Source of the DNA: Stappia sp.
Lineage (GTDB): Bacteria; Pseudomonadota; Alphaproteobacteria; Rhizobiales; Stappiaceae
Reading direction: 5' to 3'
Length of the DNA stretch: 64,000 nucleotides
NCBI RefSeq assembly: GCF_040110915.1
Contig: NZ_CP157793.1
Span: 4,485,001 to 4,549,000 of the forward strand
A program made the translations under genes and the position numbers. Under the pieces are notes generated by a model, which saw only the letters and a list, made by a program, of their open reading frames with translations, was not told the origin of the DNA and did not search any database. Below are positions 44,828 to 53,799 of this stretch, in pieces. How positions within the stretch are numbered: position 1 is the first letter of the stretch; every line of letters begins with the position of its first letter.

Positions 44828-45946
44828 ATGACGGGCGAGGATCACACAAAGCTGCGCCGTGGCTGGACCACGGGCACCTGCGCGGCGGCGGCGGCCAAGG
44901 CGGCCTATCAGGCGCTGGTGACCGGCGCGTTTCCCGATCCGGTTGAGGTGACGCTGCCGAAGGGCGAGCGGCCCGCCTTCGCGCTCGCGCGCGAGGCGCT
45001 TGACGGCGACACGGCGCTGGCCGGCATCGTCAAGGACGCGGGCGACGATCCCGACGTGACCCACGGCGCGCTGGTTCTCGCCCGGGTGCGCCATCTGGGC
45101 GCGGGGGAGGGCCTGCGCTTCAGGGCCGGCGCGGGCGTCGGCACGGTGACGCGCGAGGGGCTGCCGATCCCGCCCGGCGAACCGGCGATCAATCCCGTTC
45201 CGCGGAAGATGATCGGCGAGGCCATCGCGGAGGTCGCGACACGTTTCGGCACCAGCGGCGACGTGGAGGTGGAAATCTCCATCCCCGGCGGTGAGGCGCT
45301 TGCCGAAAAGACCATGAACCCGCGCCTCGGCATTGTCGGCGGGCTGTCGATCCTCGGCACGACCGGCATCGTGCGCCCCTTTTCCTGCGCGGCCTGGATC
45401 GCCTCCATCCATCGCGGCATCGATGTGGCGCGCGCGGCCCAACTGACGCATGTGATCGGCGCGACCGGCGCGACATCGGAGGCGGCGGCGCGGGCGCGCC
45501 ATCCGCATCTGCCCGATATGGCGCTTCTCGACATGGGCGACTTCGCCGGCGGGATGCTGAAATATCTGCGCGCCCATCCCGTGCCGCGTCTGACGCTCGC
45601 CGGAGGCTTCGCCAAGCTGGTGAAACTGGCGCAAGGGGCGCTCGACCTGCATTCGGCCCGCAGCCGCGTCGATTTCGAGGCGCTCGCCGATCTGCTGGCG
45701 GCAACAGGCGCAAGTGCCGATCTCGTTGCCGCCGCGCGGGACGCGAACACGGCCAAGGAGGTGCTGGACCGCGCCCATGCGCAAGGCATCGATGTCGCCG
45801 GCGAGGTCGCGCGCGGCGCGCATCGCGCGATCCGCAAGACGCTGCGCGACGCGCCGGTCGAGGTGGAGGTTCTGGTGGTCGACCGGGCCGGGGCAATCGT
45901 CGCCGAGGCGCCCTTCGATGACGGGCCGGCCCGATGCGCCTCCTGA
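44828..45946 (+). CDS. cbiD: Cobalt-precorrin-5B C1-methyltransferase
   Basis: Methylates C-1 in the oxygen-independent route, replacing CobF of the aerobic one. The 372-residue product has the family start LRRGWTTGTCAAAAAKAAYQ, DAGDDPDVTHGALV, GVGTVTREGLPIPPGEPAIN, ISIPGGEALAEKTMNPRLGI and GGLSILGTTGIVRPFSCAAW, with the late block LLDMGDFAGGMLKYLRAHP. ATG 44828 is used; ATG 44816 in frame is also possible. The end overlaps cobK by 13 bp. Confidence 0.95.
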   Translation: MTGEDHTKLRRGWTTGTCAAAAAKAAYQALVTGAFPDPVEVTLPKGERPAFALAREALDGDTALAGIVKDAGDDPDVTHGALVLARVRHLGAGEGLRFRAGAGVGTVTREGLPIPPGEPAINPVPRKMIGEAIAEVATRFGTSGDVEVEISIPGGEALAEKTMNPRLGIVGGLSILGTTGIVRPFSCAAWIASIHRGIDVARAAQLTHVIGATGATSEAAARARHPHLPDMALLDMGDFAGGMLKYLRAHPVPRLTLAGGFAKLVKLAQGALDLHSARSRVDFEALADLLAATGASADLVAAARDANTAKEVLDRAHAQGIDVAGEVARGAHRAIRKTLRDAPVEVEVLVVDRAGAIVAEAPFDDGPARCAS

Positions 45947-46680
45947 TCCTCGCCGGTACGCGCGAGGCGAGGGCGCTGGCCCGCGATCTTGCGGAGGAGA
46001 CGTCGCACGCGGTGATCGTGTCGCTCGCGGGCGCGGTGGCGCGCCCGGCACCGCAGGACGGGCGCCTGCGCATCGGCGGCTTCGGCGGCGCGGAGGGGTT
46101 GGCCGCCTTTCTGCGTGACGAGGCGATCGAGGCGGTGATCGATGCAACGCATCCTTTCGCCGCGCGCATCTCCGCCAATGCGGTGAAGGCTTGCGCGGCC
46201 GCGTGCGTGCCCCTTGTGCGTCTGGAGCGCCCGCCCTGGCGGGCGGAGACCGGCGACCGCTGGATCGAGGTTGCGGATCTTGCCGCAGCGGTCGCGGCCC
46301 TTCCCCCCGGCGCGCGGCCGTTTCTCGCCATCGGGCGCCAGGAGATCGGCGCCTTCGCGGGACGAACCGATCTCGTCTGCCTGATGCGGATGATCGATCC
46401 GCCGGCGCCCGATCAGCTCCTGCCGCGCGGACGTCTGGTGCTGGCGCGTCCCTCGGGCGACCCCGACGTCGAGCGCCGGCTGCTCGCCGGCCATGGCGCG
46501 ACGCATGTGGTGGCCAAGAACAGCGGTGGCGCGGCGGGCGCGGCCAAGATTGTGGCCGCCCGTGACCTGGGCTTGCCGGTCATTCTGGTGCGCCGACCGT
46601 CTTTGCCGCGCGCCGAGACCGTGGCGGATGTGGCGGGCGCGCTGGCCTGGATCGCGGATCGCGCCGGGCAAGTGAGGTGA
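45934..46680 (+). CDS. cobK: Precorrin-6A / cobalt-precorrin-6A reductase
   Basis: NADPH-dependent reduction of precorrin-6A. A 248-residue protein with the N-terminal RLLILAGTREARALARDLAE, AVIDATHPFAARISANAVKA, FLAIGRQEIGAF and the C-terminal VVAKNSGGAAGAAKIVAARD followed by LPVILVRRP. It overlaps cbiD and ends 12 bp from the convergent WecG-type gene, marking the end of the cobalamin locus. With CbiD and CbiG present it probably acts as CbiJ. Confidence 0.95.
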   Translation: MRLLILAGTREARALARDLAEETSHAVIVSLAGAVARPAPQDGRLRIGGFGGAEGLAAFLRDEAIEAVIDATHPFAARISANAVKACAAACVPLVRLERPPWRAETGDRWIEVADLAAAVAALPPGARPFLAIGRQEIGAFAGRTDLVCLMRMIDPPAPDQLLPRGRLVLARPSGDPDVERRLLAGHGATHVVAKNSGGAAGAAKIVAARDLGLPVILVRRPSLPRAETVADVAGALAWIADRAGQVR

Positions 46681-46692
46681 GCGCGTCCGTGC

Positions 46693-47493
46693 TCAGGCGC
46701 GGGCGAAGCGCGCCGCCAGCCACAGGCGGCCGATCTTCCACAGGTAGCGCACGACGCCGAGCGTGTAGCGTTTGCCGAGCCGGCGCGGCTCCTGCAGGAA
46801 GCGGAACACCCACTCCATCCCCACGACCCGAAACGCGCGCGGGGCGCGCACCACGGCGCCGGCGGTGAAGTCGAACAGCGCGCCGACGCCGAGCGCCAGC
46901 GGCACGTCGAGCCGGTCGGACACCGCGTCGATCCACTGTTCCTGCTTCGGGTTGCCCATGGCGACCAGCAGGATGTCGGGTTGCGCGGCATTGATGCCGG
47001 CGACGATGTCGTCGGTTTCTTCCGGAGCGAAATAGCCGTCGCGATGGCCGCAGACGGTGATCTGCGGGTGGGCCTCGCCGAAGACGGTCGCGGCACGCGC
47101 CACGACCTCCGGCCGGGCGCCGAACAGGTAGAGCCGCGTGCCGGCGGGGGCGGCGGCCAGCAGGGCGGGCACGAAATCCGTGCCGTTCAGATTGTTGGGA
47201 AAGCCGGTCCCGGTCAGAAGGCGCGCGCCGATTTCCGCGCCGGTGCCGTCGTTGAGCACCAGAAAGCGCGACAGCGTGTCGGCGACGCGCGGATCGTCCA
47301 TCGCGAGAAGCAGGCAATGCGCGTTGGCGAAGGCGACCCGGGTCTTGCGACGGGCGGCGACTCGCTCCAGCAACCGCGCCACCGCCTCGCCCAGCGTCAT
47401 CCGCGCGAGCGTCACGGGACCGATGGTCACGTGCTCGGCCGCGATGTCCGCGTCGACGAAAGACGAGCCTGACGGGGGAGGCGGTGTCGGCAT
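46693..47493 (-). CDS. WecG/TagA/CpsF-family glycosyltransferase
   Basis: A 266-residue GT26 enzyme that adds the second sugar to an undecaprenyl-linked precursor. Family marks: VAFANAHCLLLAMDDPRVAD, LNGTDFVPALLAAAPAGTRL, YLFGARPEVVARAA and PDILLVAMGNPKQEQWIDAV, with a basic C-terminus (RRLGKRYTLGVVRYLWKIGR) that sits at the membrane. ATG 47493 is chosen because AAAAGG precedes it by seven bases and because the frame upstream is merely basic. It is divergent from the Wzz-like gene and opens the exopolysaccharide locus. The exact sugar is unknown. Confidence 0.9.
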   Translation of the reverse strand: MPTPPPPSGSSFVDADIAAEHVTIGPVTLARMTLGEAVARLLERVAARRKTRVAFANAHCLLLAMDDPRVADTLSRFLVLNDGTGAEIGARLLTGTGFPNNLNGTDFVPALLAAAPAGTRLYLFGARPEVVARAATVFGEAHPQITVCGHRDGYFAPEETDDIVAGINAAQPDILLVAMGNPKQEQWIDAVSDRLDVPLALGVGALFDFTAGAVVRAPRAFRVVGMEWVFRFLQEPRRLGKRYTLGVVRYLWKIGRLWLAARFARA

Positions 47494-47789
47494 CGCCGGG
47501 CCTTTTTGCTGGCCGGTCCGCGAGAACCGGCGTCGGGGTTGAGGAAACGATGCGCGGGATCGCCGGCGATCGTCGGACACGGGGACAAACAGGAGGCTAA
47601 GGCGCGCGCGGAAATCGCGCCAAGCGTGAATGCAGCGTTAGCGCATCGTGCAGCTTGCGTCCAACGCTTGCCGCCACTTGCGATTTATTAACCATGTTCG
47701 CGCACACATGAGGGAGGCAGGTCGCGCGCGAGAGGCGGCATTCCCGGCCCCGATCCGTTGCGCGGCTGGACAACAGGTGGCGAAGGCGA
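47494..47789. promoter_or_regulatory. Divergent promoter region of the exopolysaccharide locus, left part
   Basis: This 296-bp gap between the WecG-type and Wzz-like genes must hold both promoters. It includes the AT-richer ATTTATTAACCATGTTCG (47683-47700); TTAACCAT resembles a CtrA half-site but no second half is properly spaced. No gene is seen in it. Confidence 0.4.
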
Positions 47790-49841
47790 ATGATCGACAT
47801 TTATCAGATCCCCGGGATCCTGCGGAAGAACCTGATCTGGCTGATCGTGCTGCCGCTCGTCTGCGCCATGCTGGCCCTCGGCTTTCTGGCGACGAAGACG
47901 CCGGTCTATCGTGCCAAGGCGCAGCTTCTGATCGAGCCGCAGGGCCTGCAGATCGTGGGCGAGGACATCGTCGACCGGCGCGCCGGGGAATCGCTGCAGC
48001 GCCTCGCCGTCGACAGCCAGACCTTCGTGATCCTGTCGCAGGCCGTCCTCGACGAGGTCGTGGAACGGCTCGATCTGGAAAACGATACCGCGATCATCGA
48101 CCTGAAAGTCGGCCTCATCGACCGGCTGCTCGGCAAGACGGCCCCCGATCTGACGGCGGAGGAAATCCGCACGGCGGCGATCGAAGGCCTGCGCGAGCGG
48201 CTTCAGGCGACACGCATCGAGCGCGCCTTCGTGATCGACATCTACGCCACCCACCCCGACCGGTTCCAGGCCGCCGCCATCGCCAACGAGGCGGCGCGGG
48301 CCTATCTCGACGAGGCGCGGCGCGTGCGCGCCGATGCGACGTTGCGCGCCAGCGTGGCGCTTCAGCGCCAGGCCGCCGATCTCAAGCAGCGCGTCGAGAC
48401 GGCCGAGGCGGCGGTGGAAAACTTCCGCGCCGAGAACGGCCTGATCAGCACCCAGCAACGCGGTCTGGTCGTCGACCAGCAGCTTCAGGAGATCAACACG
48501 CAACTGACGGAAGCGCGGGTGGAACTGGAACGCGCCAAGAGCAACGCCGATCTGCTGCAACGCCTGACCGTCACCGACATCGAGGCCGGGGCGTTGCCCG
48601 TCAACCTGCAGACCTCGACGCTCGACTCGCTGCGCGCGCAGTTCGCGCGGGCCGCCGAGCGCGAGGCGCAGGCCGCCACCACGCTGGGCGCCAACCATCC
48701 GCAGCTGCGCGAGCTGCGCTCCCAGCTCGACAACACCCGCAGCCTGATCGCCGACGAACTGGCGCGGGTGCGCCGCTCGGTGGACAGCGACCTGCAGCGC
48801 GCGGAAGCCAATGTCATCGCGCTTCAGAGCGAGGCGGAGCGGCTGTCGTCGACGAATGTGGACCAGAACCGGGCGCAGATCCGCCTGCGCCAGCTGGAAA
48901 GCGAGGCGGAATCGCTTGCCACCGTCTACAAGTCCTTCCTGGCGCGGGCGAACGAACTGGAAGAGCAGCAGGGGATCGACACCACCAATTCCCGCATCCT
49001 GTCGCGTGCCGTGGCCCCTCTCAAGCCGCGCGGTCCCTCGGGGCTGATCGTGCTGGCGGCGGCCGGCGTCTTCGGCTTCGTTCTGGCAGCCGGCGGCGGC
49101 ATCGCCTGGGAGATGGTGAACGGCAAGCTCGGCTCGGATCGCGAACTGGTCGAGCGCACCGGCGTGCCCTTGCTCGCGCGCGTCACCACCCCCGGGGCCG
49201 CGGGCGTGCGCGACGGGCGCCTTGCCCGCCTGTTGCCCGGGGCGGATCCACGCGCGGAGGCAAGCGAACGTCATCTGGCGATCACCCGCATCGCCTATGC
49301 GCTGCGTCATGCCTTCGCCGACGAGCGCCCGGCGCAGGTGCTGGTCGTCTCGGCCGGGCCGGAGCCGGCGCTGTCGCCGCTGGTGCGCGCCATCGCCATG
49401 GGGCTGTATGACATGGGCGAGGATGTGCTGCTGGCGCGTCCGCGCGACGCGGCGGACGAGCCGGATGTGTCGGATGCGGCCGCGCCTGCGCGCTCGCGCC
49501 TGTCGAGCCGTCGTCGCGGCGGTCCGGCGGAGCGGGATGATATGGCCCCCCTTCCCGTGGCGGGCGGCATTTCCGCCGCCGGCTTCCGGGTCGAGCGGCT
49601 GGACGGGCGGGTTCCCGCGACGGGCGTCGACGGGCTCGGCGCGGTCGACAGCGAGTTCCTGCTGGTCGATGGCGGGTCGGCGTTGTCCAATCCCTTCCTG
49701 CCGATGCTGCTGGGCGAATGCGACGCCATCGTTCTCGTCACCTGCCTCGGCGCCACCCGCCGGCAGGATCTCGACCGCAGCCTGACGCTGCTCCAGCCCT
49801 GGCGCGACCGGATGATCGGAAATGTCGCGCTTGCGGCGTGA
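47790..49841 (+). CDS. Wzz/GumC-type polysaccharide chain-length protein with degenerate kinase domain
   Basis: An inner-membrane co-polymerase of 683 residues. N-terminal helix NLIWLIVLPLVCAMLALGFL, Wzz domain (YRAKAQLLIEPQGLQIVGED), a long periplasmic coiled coil (about 170-390) and a second membrane helix at about 415-435 (LIVLAAAGVFGFVLAAGGG). The cytoplasmic C-terminus (470-683) looks like a BY-kinase domain, but where the Walker A P-loop should be it reads VLVVSAGPEPALSPLVRAIA, with no GK(S/T), and there is no C-terminal tyrosine cluster. It thus cannot act as a usual kinase. The polymerase gene overlaps its end by 20 bp. Confidence 0.88.
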   Translation: MIDIYQIPGILRKNLIWLIVLPLVCAMLALGFLATKTPVYRAKAQLLIEPQGLQIVGEDIVDRRAGESLQRLAVDSQTFVILSQAVLDEVVERLDLENDTAIIDLKVGLIDRLLGKTAPDLTAEEIRTAAIEGLRERLQATRIERAFVIDIYATHPDRFQAAAIANEAARAYLDEARRVRADATLRASVALQRQAADLKQRVETAEAAVENFRAENGLISTQQRGLVVDQQLQEINTQLTEARVELERAKSNADLLQRLTVTDIEAGALPVNLQTSTLDSLRAQFARAAEREAQAATTLGANHPQLRELRSQLDNTRSLIADELARVRRSVDSDLQRAEANVIALQSEAERLSSTNVDQNRAQIRLRQLESEAESLATVYKSFLARANELEEQQGIDTTNSRILSRAVAPLKPRGPSGLIVLAAAGVFGFVLAAGGGIAWEMVNGKLGSDRELVERTGVPLLARVTTPGAAGVRDGRLARLLPGADPRAEASERHLAITRIAYALRHAFADERPAQVLVVSAGPEPALSPLVRAIAMGLYDMGEDVLLARPRDAADEPDVSDAAAPARSRLSSRRRGGPAERDDMAPLPVAGGISAAGFRVERLDGRVPATGVDGLGAVDSEFLLVDGGSALSNPFLPMLLGECDAIVLVTCLGATRRQDLDRSLTLLQPWRDRMIGNVALAA

Positions 49842-51240
49842 TCCCCCCCGGGCGGCGCCCGCGCACGCCGGCCCCGTGCCCGCGCGGGCCGGGCCGCTGC
49901 GTGCCGCGCCGGCGGGCTTCACACCCTTCGCGGCGCGCCCGGCCGTCTACGATCTGTGGCTGCGCGCGGTCTTCGCGATCGTCCTCGGCGCCATGGTGTT
50001 CAATTTCGGGTTGGCCTTCGTCAACACGCGGGTCATGGGGATTTCCGAATCGCACGTGATGCTGGTGGAGATCGTGCTGCTCGGCACCGGGCTCGTGCTC
50101 GCGGTCGACCGGCGCGTCGACCTCTATGTCGTGCTGGCGCTCTTCTTCGCCTATATGGCGCTGATCATGGCGCTGCGCCCGGAACTCGACCTGAAGGCGC
50201 TGCGCGACGGTCTGATCCCGATCTGCTTCTACTTCCTGGGTCGCGGGGTGCGCGACATCCGCTCCGTCGACCGGCTGGTGCTGCTGTGTGCCGGGATCGT
50301 GATCGCCATCGGCGCCTTCGAGTACTTCCTGCTCGACACCTTCGTGTCCTTCGTCAACATCAACGACTATTACGTGGCGCGCGGCACGATTTCGGCCGGC
50401 GACAATTTCCACGAGGATTCGTCGCTGTTCATCAGCGGCATCCGGCCGGAGGGGCGCAATTTCTTCCCCTTTCTGGGCGAGCACCGCGTGTCCTCGGTGT
50501 TTCTCGAGCCGGTCTCCACGGGCAACTTCGGCGCGTTTCTTGCCATGTGGGCGCTGTTTCGCAAGGACATGGCGGGCCGCTGGGCGCTCTTCGCCGCCGC
50601 CGGCATCGTGATCGTGATGGCGGACGCGCGCTTCGGCATGTTCGTGACGCTCGCGGTGGCCTCCGTCGTGCTGGTCTATCGCGTCGTGCCCCGGGTGATC
50701 TGGTGGTGCGTGCCGGTCATGATCGCGCTGGCGCTGGTGCTCTACGGCATGTGGACCAGCCAGCTTTCCTGGCAGGACAATCTCGGCGGGCGCTGGTTCC
50801 ACGCCGCGCGGCTGTTCCTGAAGCTGGACCTGCCGGCCGTGTTCGGCGTGTCCTCCTACGGCGGCTTTCTGGCCGACAACGGCTATGCGGCGACGCTGCA
50901 CCAGTTCGGCCTCATCGGCGTGCTGGGGCTCTGGACGGCCTTCATCTTCGTGCCGGTGCGCTCCTGGGATGCCTGGCGCTTCCGCGCCCTGGTCGTGACC
51001 TACATCTGCCTTTTGATGATCGTCTCGAACTCGCTCTACTCGATCAAGACGGCCGCGCTCCTGTGGCTGTGCGTCGGAGCGACGGATGTATGGCCGGGAT
51101 TTCCCGCCAAGGGGAAGAAAGCGGCGCGCCTGTCTCCCGGCTGGCAGCCGTCCGACTGGCACCCGTCGGCACGCCAGGCGACGCACCCGCCGCGCGCGCG
51201 GCGTCAGACGCCGAGCGCCTCGCGGTACAGCGCCTCGTAG
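49822..51240 (+). CDS. Wzy-like exopolysaccharide polymerase (O-antigen ligase-like fold)
   Basis: A 472-residue polytopic membrane protein with about ten helices: FAIVLGAMVFNFGLAFVNTR, MLVEIVLLGTGLVLAV, FFAYMALIMALRPELDLKAL, and a large periplasmic loop (about 170-215) that contains RNFFPFLGEHRVSSVFLEPV. The fold and the conserved EHRVSS.F.EP type loop fit Wzy/WaaL polymerases. The ATG lies inside the end of the Wzz-like gene. The last 40 residues are basic, unlike the family and read through the 3' end of the convergent glycosyltransferase gene (37-bp overlap), so this tail may be a by-product of the overlap. Confidence 0.82.
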   Translation: MSRLRRDPPRAAPAHAGPVPARAGPLRAAPAGFTPFAARPAVYDLWLRAVFAIVLGAMVFNFGLAFVNTRVMGISESHVMLVEIVLLGTGLVLAVDRRVDLYVVLALFFAYMALIMALRPELDLKALRDGLIPICFYFLGRGVRDIRSVDRLVLLCAGIVIAIGAFEYFLLDTFVSFVNINDYYVARGTISAGDNFHEDSSLFISGIRPEGRNFFPFLGEHRVSSVFLEPVSTGNFGAFLAMWALFRKDMAGRWALFAAAGIVIVMADARFGMFVTLAVASVVLVYRVVPRVIWWCVPVMIALALVLYGMWTSQLSWQDNLGGRWFHAARLFLKLDLPAVFGVSSYGGFLADNGYAATLHQFGLIGVLGLWTAFIFVPVRSWDAWRFRALVVTYICLLMIVSNSLYSIKTAALLWLCVGATDVWPGFPAKGKKAARLSPGWQPSDWHPSARQATHPPRARRQTPSASRYSAS

Positions 51241-52400
51241 CGCGCGGCGGTCGCGGGCCAGGAATAGCCTTCAGCCACCGCCATCGCCTCGGCACGCAAG
51301 CGCGCGACATCGCCATGCGACAGGCGGGCGAAGGTCTCCGAGATCGCCCGCGCCGCCGTTTCGGCTTGCGCGAAATCCGTGATCGCGATGCCGTCATGCG
51401 CGTCCGCGAAGGCGCGGAAGGCGGCGTTGCCTTCCACCACCGGCGCGAGGCCGGCGCTCATCGCCTCGATCAGGGCGATGCCGAAGCCCTCGTAGACCGA
51501 GGCGCTGACGAAGAGGCTCGCGCGGCCGACAATCTCGCGCATCTCGGCGTCGGAAGGACCGACATGCAGCCGCGCATGCGTCGTCAGACCGCGTTCGGCG
51601 ATCATCGCGGCGACGTCTTCCGCGCTCCAGTCGAAGGGCGTGCCGATGATGTCGAGGTGCCAGGCGGGATCGTTGCGCACCAGAACGGCGAGTGCGTCGA
51701 GCAGCCGGTCGACGCGCTTGTTCTGCGCCAGCCGCCCGACGGTGACGAGACCCTTGACCGGGTCTTTCGCGCCTGCGTCCGCCAGCTTGCCGATGTCGAC
51801 GCCGTTTTCGATCAGCCGCGCGCGTGTTGGCGCAATGGTGCGGAAGCGTTCGAAGTCGGACCGGCTGCAGCAGGCGAGCGCCCGATAGCCGGCGGCCGAG
51901 GCGCGCGTCAGCGTGGCGAACCAGGTCTGCTTGATCCGCCGATAGGCGGGGCTGTGGAAGAAGCCGCCGTGCGTGGTGGCGATGAGCGGCTTGCGATGCA
52001 GCCAGCGGGTGGCGGCGAGCGCGTCGAAGAAGAAGTCGACGGCATGCACATGCACCAGATCCGCGTCACGGATCGCCGAGAGAACGCCGGGCGTGACGGG
52101 ATAGCGGGGCGAGCCGACATAGGGCAGGCGCACCACCTCGATGCCGTCGATGATCTCGCGTTTCGGCAGTTTCGCCCCGTCGCCGCGAAACACGCGGTCG
52201 CAGGTCACGACGCGGATGCGCTTGAAGCGGCCGCGCTGCTGGGCGGCCAGGCTGGCGACGAAATCCTCCAGCCCGCCGACGCTCGGCTTGTACTGACGCA
52301 CAACATGGACGAGCGCCCGGTCGCGCAGCGGCGGCGCATCCGCGGGGTCTTGCGGCGTCACGGTCGTGCGGGACGGATCGATGCGGACCACCTGTGTCAT
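51204..52400 (-). CDS. GT4 glycosyltransferase
   Basis: A 398-residue GT-B-fold enzyme. The N-terminal half shows VHVVRQYKPSVGGLEDFVAS (acceptor domain with GG loop) and LVHVHAVDFFFDALAATRWL; the donor half has TVGRLAQNKRVDRLLDALAV, LHVGPSDAEMREIVGRASLF and the EX7E motif EGFGIALIEAMSAGLAPVV. ATG 52400 overlaps the deacetylase stop as ATGA. The frame is open much further upstream, but that is shadow. It is transcribed with the deacetylase away from the plus-strand exopolysaccharide genes. Confidence 0.9.
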   Translation of the reverse strand: MTQVVRIDPSRTTVTPQDPADAPPLRDRALVHVVRQYKPSVGGLEDFVASLAAQQRGRFKRIRVVTCDRVFRGDGAKLPKREIIDGIEVVRLPYVGSPRYPVTPGVLSAIRDADLVHVHAVDFFFDALAATRWLHRKPLIATTHGGFFHSPAYRRIKQTWFATLTRASAAGYRALACCSRSDFERFRTIAPTRARLIENGVDIGKLADAGAKDPVKGLVTVGRLAQNKRVDRLLDALAVLVRNDPAWHLDIIGTPFDWSAEDVAAMIAERGLTTHARLHVGPSDAEMREIVGRASLFVSASVYEGFGIALIEAMSAGLAPVVEGNAAFRAFADAHDGIAITDFAQAETAARAISETFARLSHGDVARLRAEAMAVAEGYSWPATAARYEALYREALGV

Positions 52401-53482
52401 GCGCCCGCTCCCGCGCCGACCGCAACCGGGTTTCCCCCCCGCGTGGCCAGCGCCCGGAACACGCCGTCGATCCCGCAGGCGGCATAGGCCGCCCCGTCCT
52501 CGGTGTATTCCGCGTTCTGGCGCGGCAGGAGGAAGGGGGTCGAGAGGTGATTGGGAAACAGGCACCCCTCGGTGGTGGTGACGCCGGTGCGAAACCCGAG
52601 GCCGCGCACGATCTCCGCCTCCCGCGTGCCGGAGATCGACGGCGCGCCGTAAGGGTAGGCGAAATGCGGGACTTCGCGACCGAGTTTTTCCTCCAGCCAG
52701 GCCTTGTTGTCGGCGATGTCGCGGCGCACCTCGTCGGGCGCAAGCCGCGCCAGCGCGCGATGCGTGGTGGTGTGGGCGCCGATCTCGATCAGGGGATGGC
52801 GGTCGAGTTCGATCATGCCGGCCTCGCCGATCAGGTGGCGGTCCACCAGATCGGGCAGCGAAATGCCATGCGCGGAGAATGTGTCGCGCAACTGCTCCTC
52901 GCGCCGGAAGTCTTCCCACACCCAGGCGGTGGCGCGCCGCAGTCCGGCGATCTTGCTGTCGAAATCCGGGCACAGGAACCGCAGGCCCATGGGCGCGATA
53001 TCCACCGTGTCGTAATCCAGGAAAAGCTGTCTCAAGCCGAGCCACCAGGCATTCAGCGTCCGCGTGACCGCGCCCGTGGGAACGTAGATCGTCGCCGGCG
53101 CCTCGTGCCGTTCGAGAACGGGGAGCGCCAGATCGCGGTTCGACCGATAGCCGTCGTCGAAGGTCAGGACCGCGAAGGGGCGCGCCCGCGGATCGGCGAG
53201 CCGCGCCATCGCCTCGTCCAGCGTGACGATGTCGCGGCCCCGGCGCCGCAGACGGTCGAGAATGCGGTCGAGGTCCTCGATGTGGCACCCCTGATCGAGG
53301 TTCGCGTGCGGATCTCGCGTGAAATCGTGAAACATCAGGATCACGCCGCGCCCGCCGTAGATGCGTCCGATCAGCGCGGAGGCGCCGGTCGCGCGCAAGC
53401 CCCGCAGGCCGAGCGTCTTGATCCTGCGTTTGGCGCGTCCGAAAAGGCCGGTACGCGGTATCACGGTCTGGAGCGGTGTCAT
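52397..53482 (-). CDS. Polysaccharide deacetylase (NodB/CE4 fold)
   Basis: A 361-residue carbohydrate esterase that removes acetyl groups from amino sugars. CE4 motifs: LMFHDFTRD, VLTFDDGYRSNRDLALPVL (catalytic/metal Asp pair), IGAHTTTHRAL (His-x3-His metal site) and FAYPYGAPSISGTREAEIV. ATG 53482 is used; ATG 53521 and 53563 are in-frame options, and none has a strong Shine-Dalgarno. No clear signal peptide. Coupled to the downstream GT4 gene, which suggests the polymer contains N-acetylated sugars that are deacetylated. Confidence 0.88.
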   Translation of the reverse strand: MTPLQTVIPRTGLFGRAKRRIKTLGLRGLRATGASALIGRIYGGRGVILMFHDFTRDPHANLDQGCHIEDLDRILDRLRRRGRDIVTLDEAMARLADPRARPFAVLTFDDGYRSNRDLALPVLERHEAPATIYVPTGAVTRTLNAWWLGLRQLFLDYDTVDIAPMGLRFLCPDFDSKIAGLRRATAWVWEDFRREEQLRDTFSAHGISLPDLVDRHLIGEAGMIELDRHPLIEIGAHTTTHRALARLAPDEVRRDIADNKAWLEEKLGREVPHFAYPYGAPSISGTREAEIVRGLGFRTGVTTTEGCLFPNHLSTPFLLPRQNAEYTEDGAAYAACGIDGVFRALATRGGNPVAVGAGAGA

Positions 53483-53799
53483 CCGTCCTGGCTTCTTTTC
53501 CTCGCCCGTGCAACGGGCCATTGTCGCGAACGATCGGTGTGAGCGTTTCGGGCGCGGGCGCATGTCGCCGACGCGCCCGTTCAGATTGCACCGCGGTCCC
53601 TGAATGCACGGTTGAAAATCCGGCTGCGGCGGCGGTTACTTGAGGTCGTGGTTATTCGGTGGTTAACAGCGGTGCGGCGGATGCCCGGTGCGGCTGTGTG
53701 TGATCGGGATCACCGCGAATTAAGATATTTGCGTTACACGGAGACACTGACAGGGCGCCGGTCATCCGGTCGCCACGCTATCGCAGGAAACGGTTTCGC
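53483..53799. other. Divergent intergenic region within the exopolysaccharide locus
   Basis: These 317 bp separate the minus-strand deacetylase and the plus-strand glycosyltransferase operon. The half next to the plus-strand operon is AT-richer and holds the CRP/FNR-like site listed separately. No RNA gene or credible small ORF is seen. Confidence 0.6.
53699..53714 (+). promoter_or_regulatory. CRP/FNR-type binding site
   Basis: TGTGATCGGGATCACC fits TGTGA-N6-TCACA with one mismatch and contains the perfect inverted repeat GTGATC-GG-GATCAC. It lies 86 bp before the start of the glycosyltransferase operon, a place where such a regulator could act. Confidence 0.5.

Noticed and set aside
44697..44829. 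Longer CobA start at 44829
   Set aside because: The added 44 residues are basic, have no homology to the family and would overlap the cbiD start.
47688..47695. CtrA half-site TTAACCAT upstream of the Wzz-like gene
   Set aside because: Only one half is present with no second TTAA at the right distance; too weak to list as a site.
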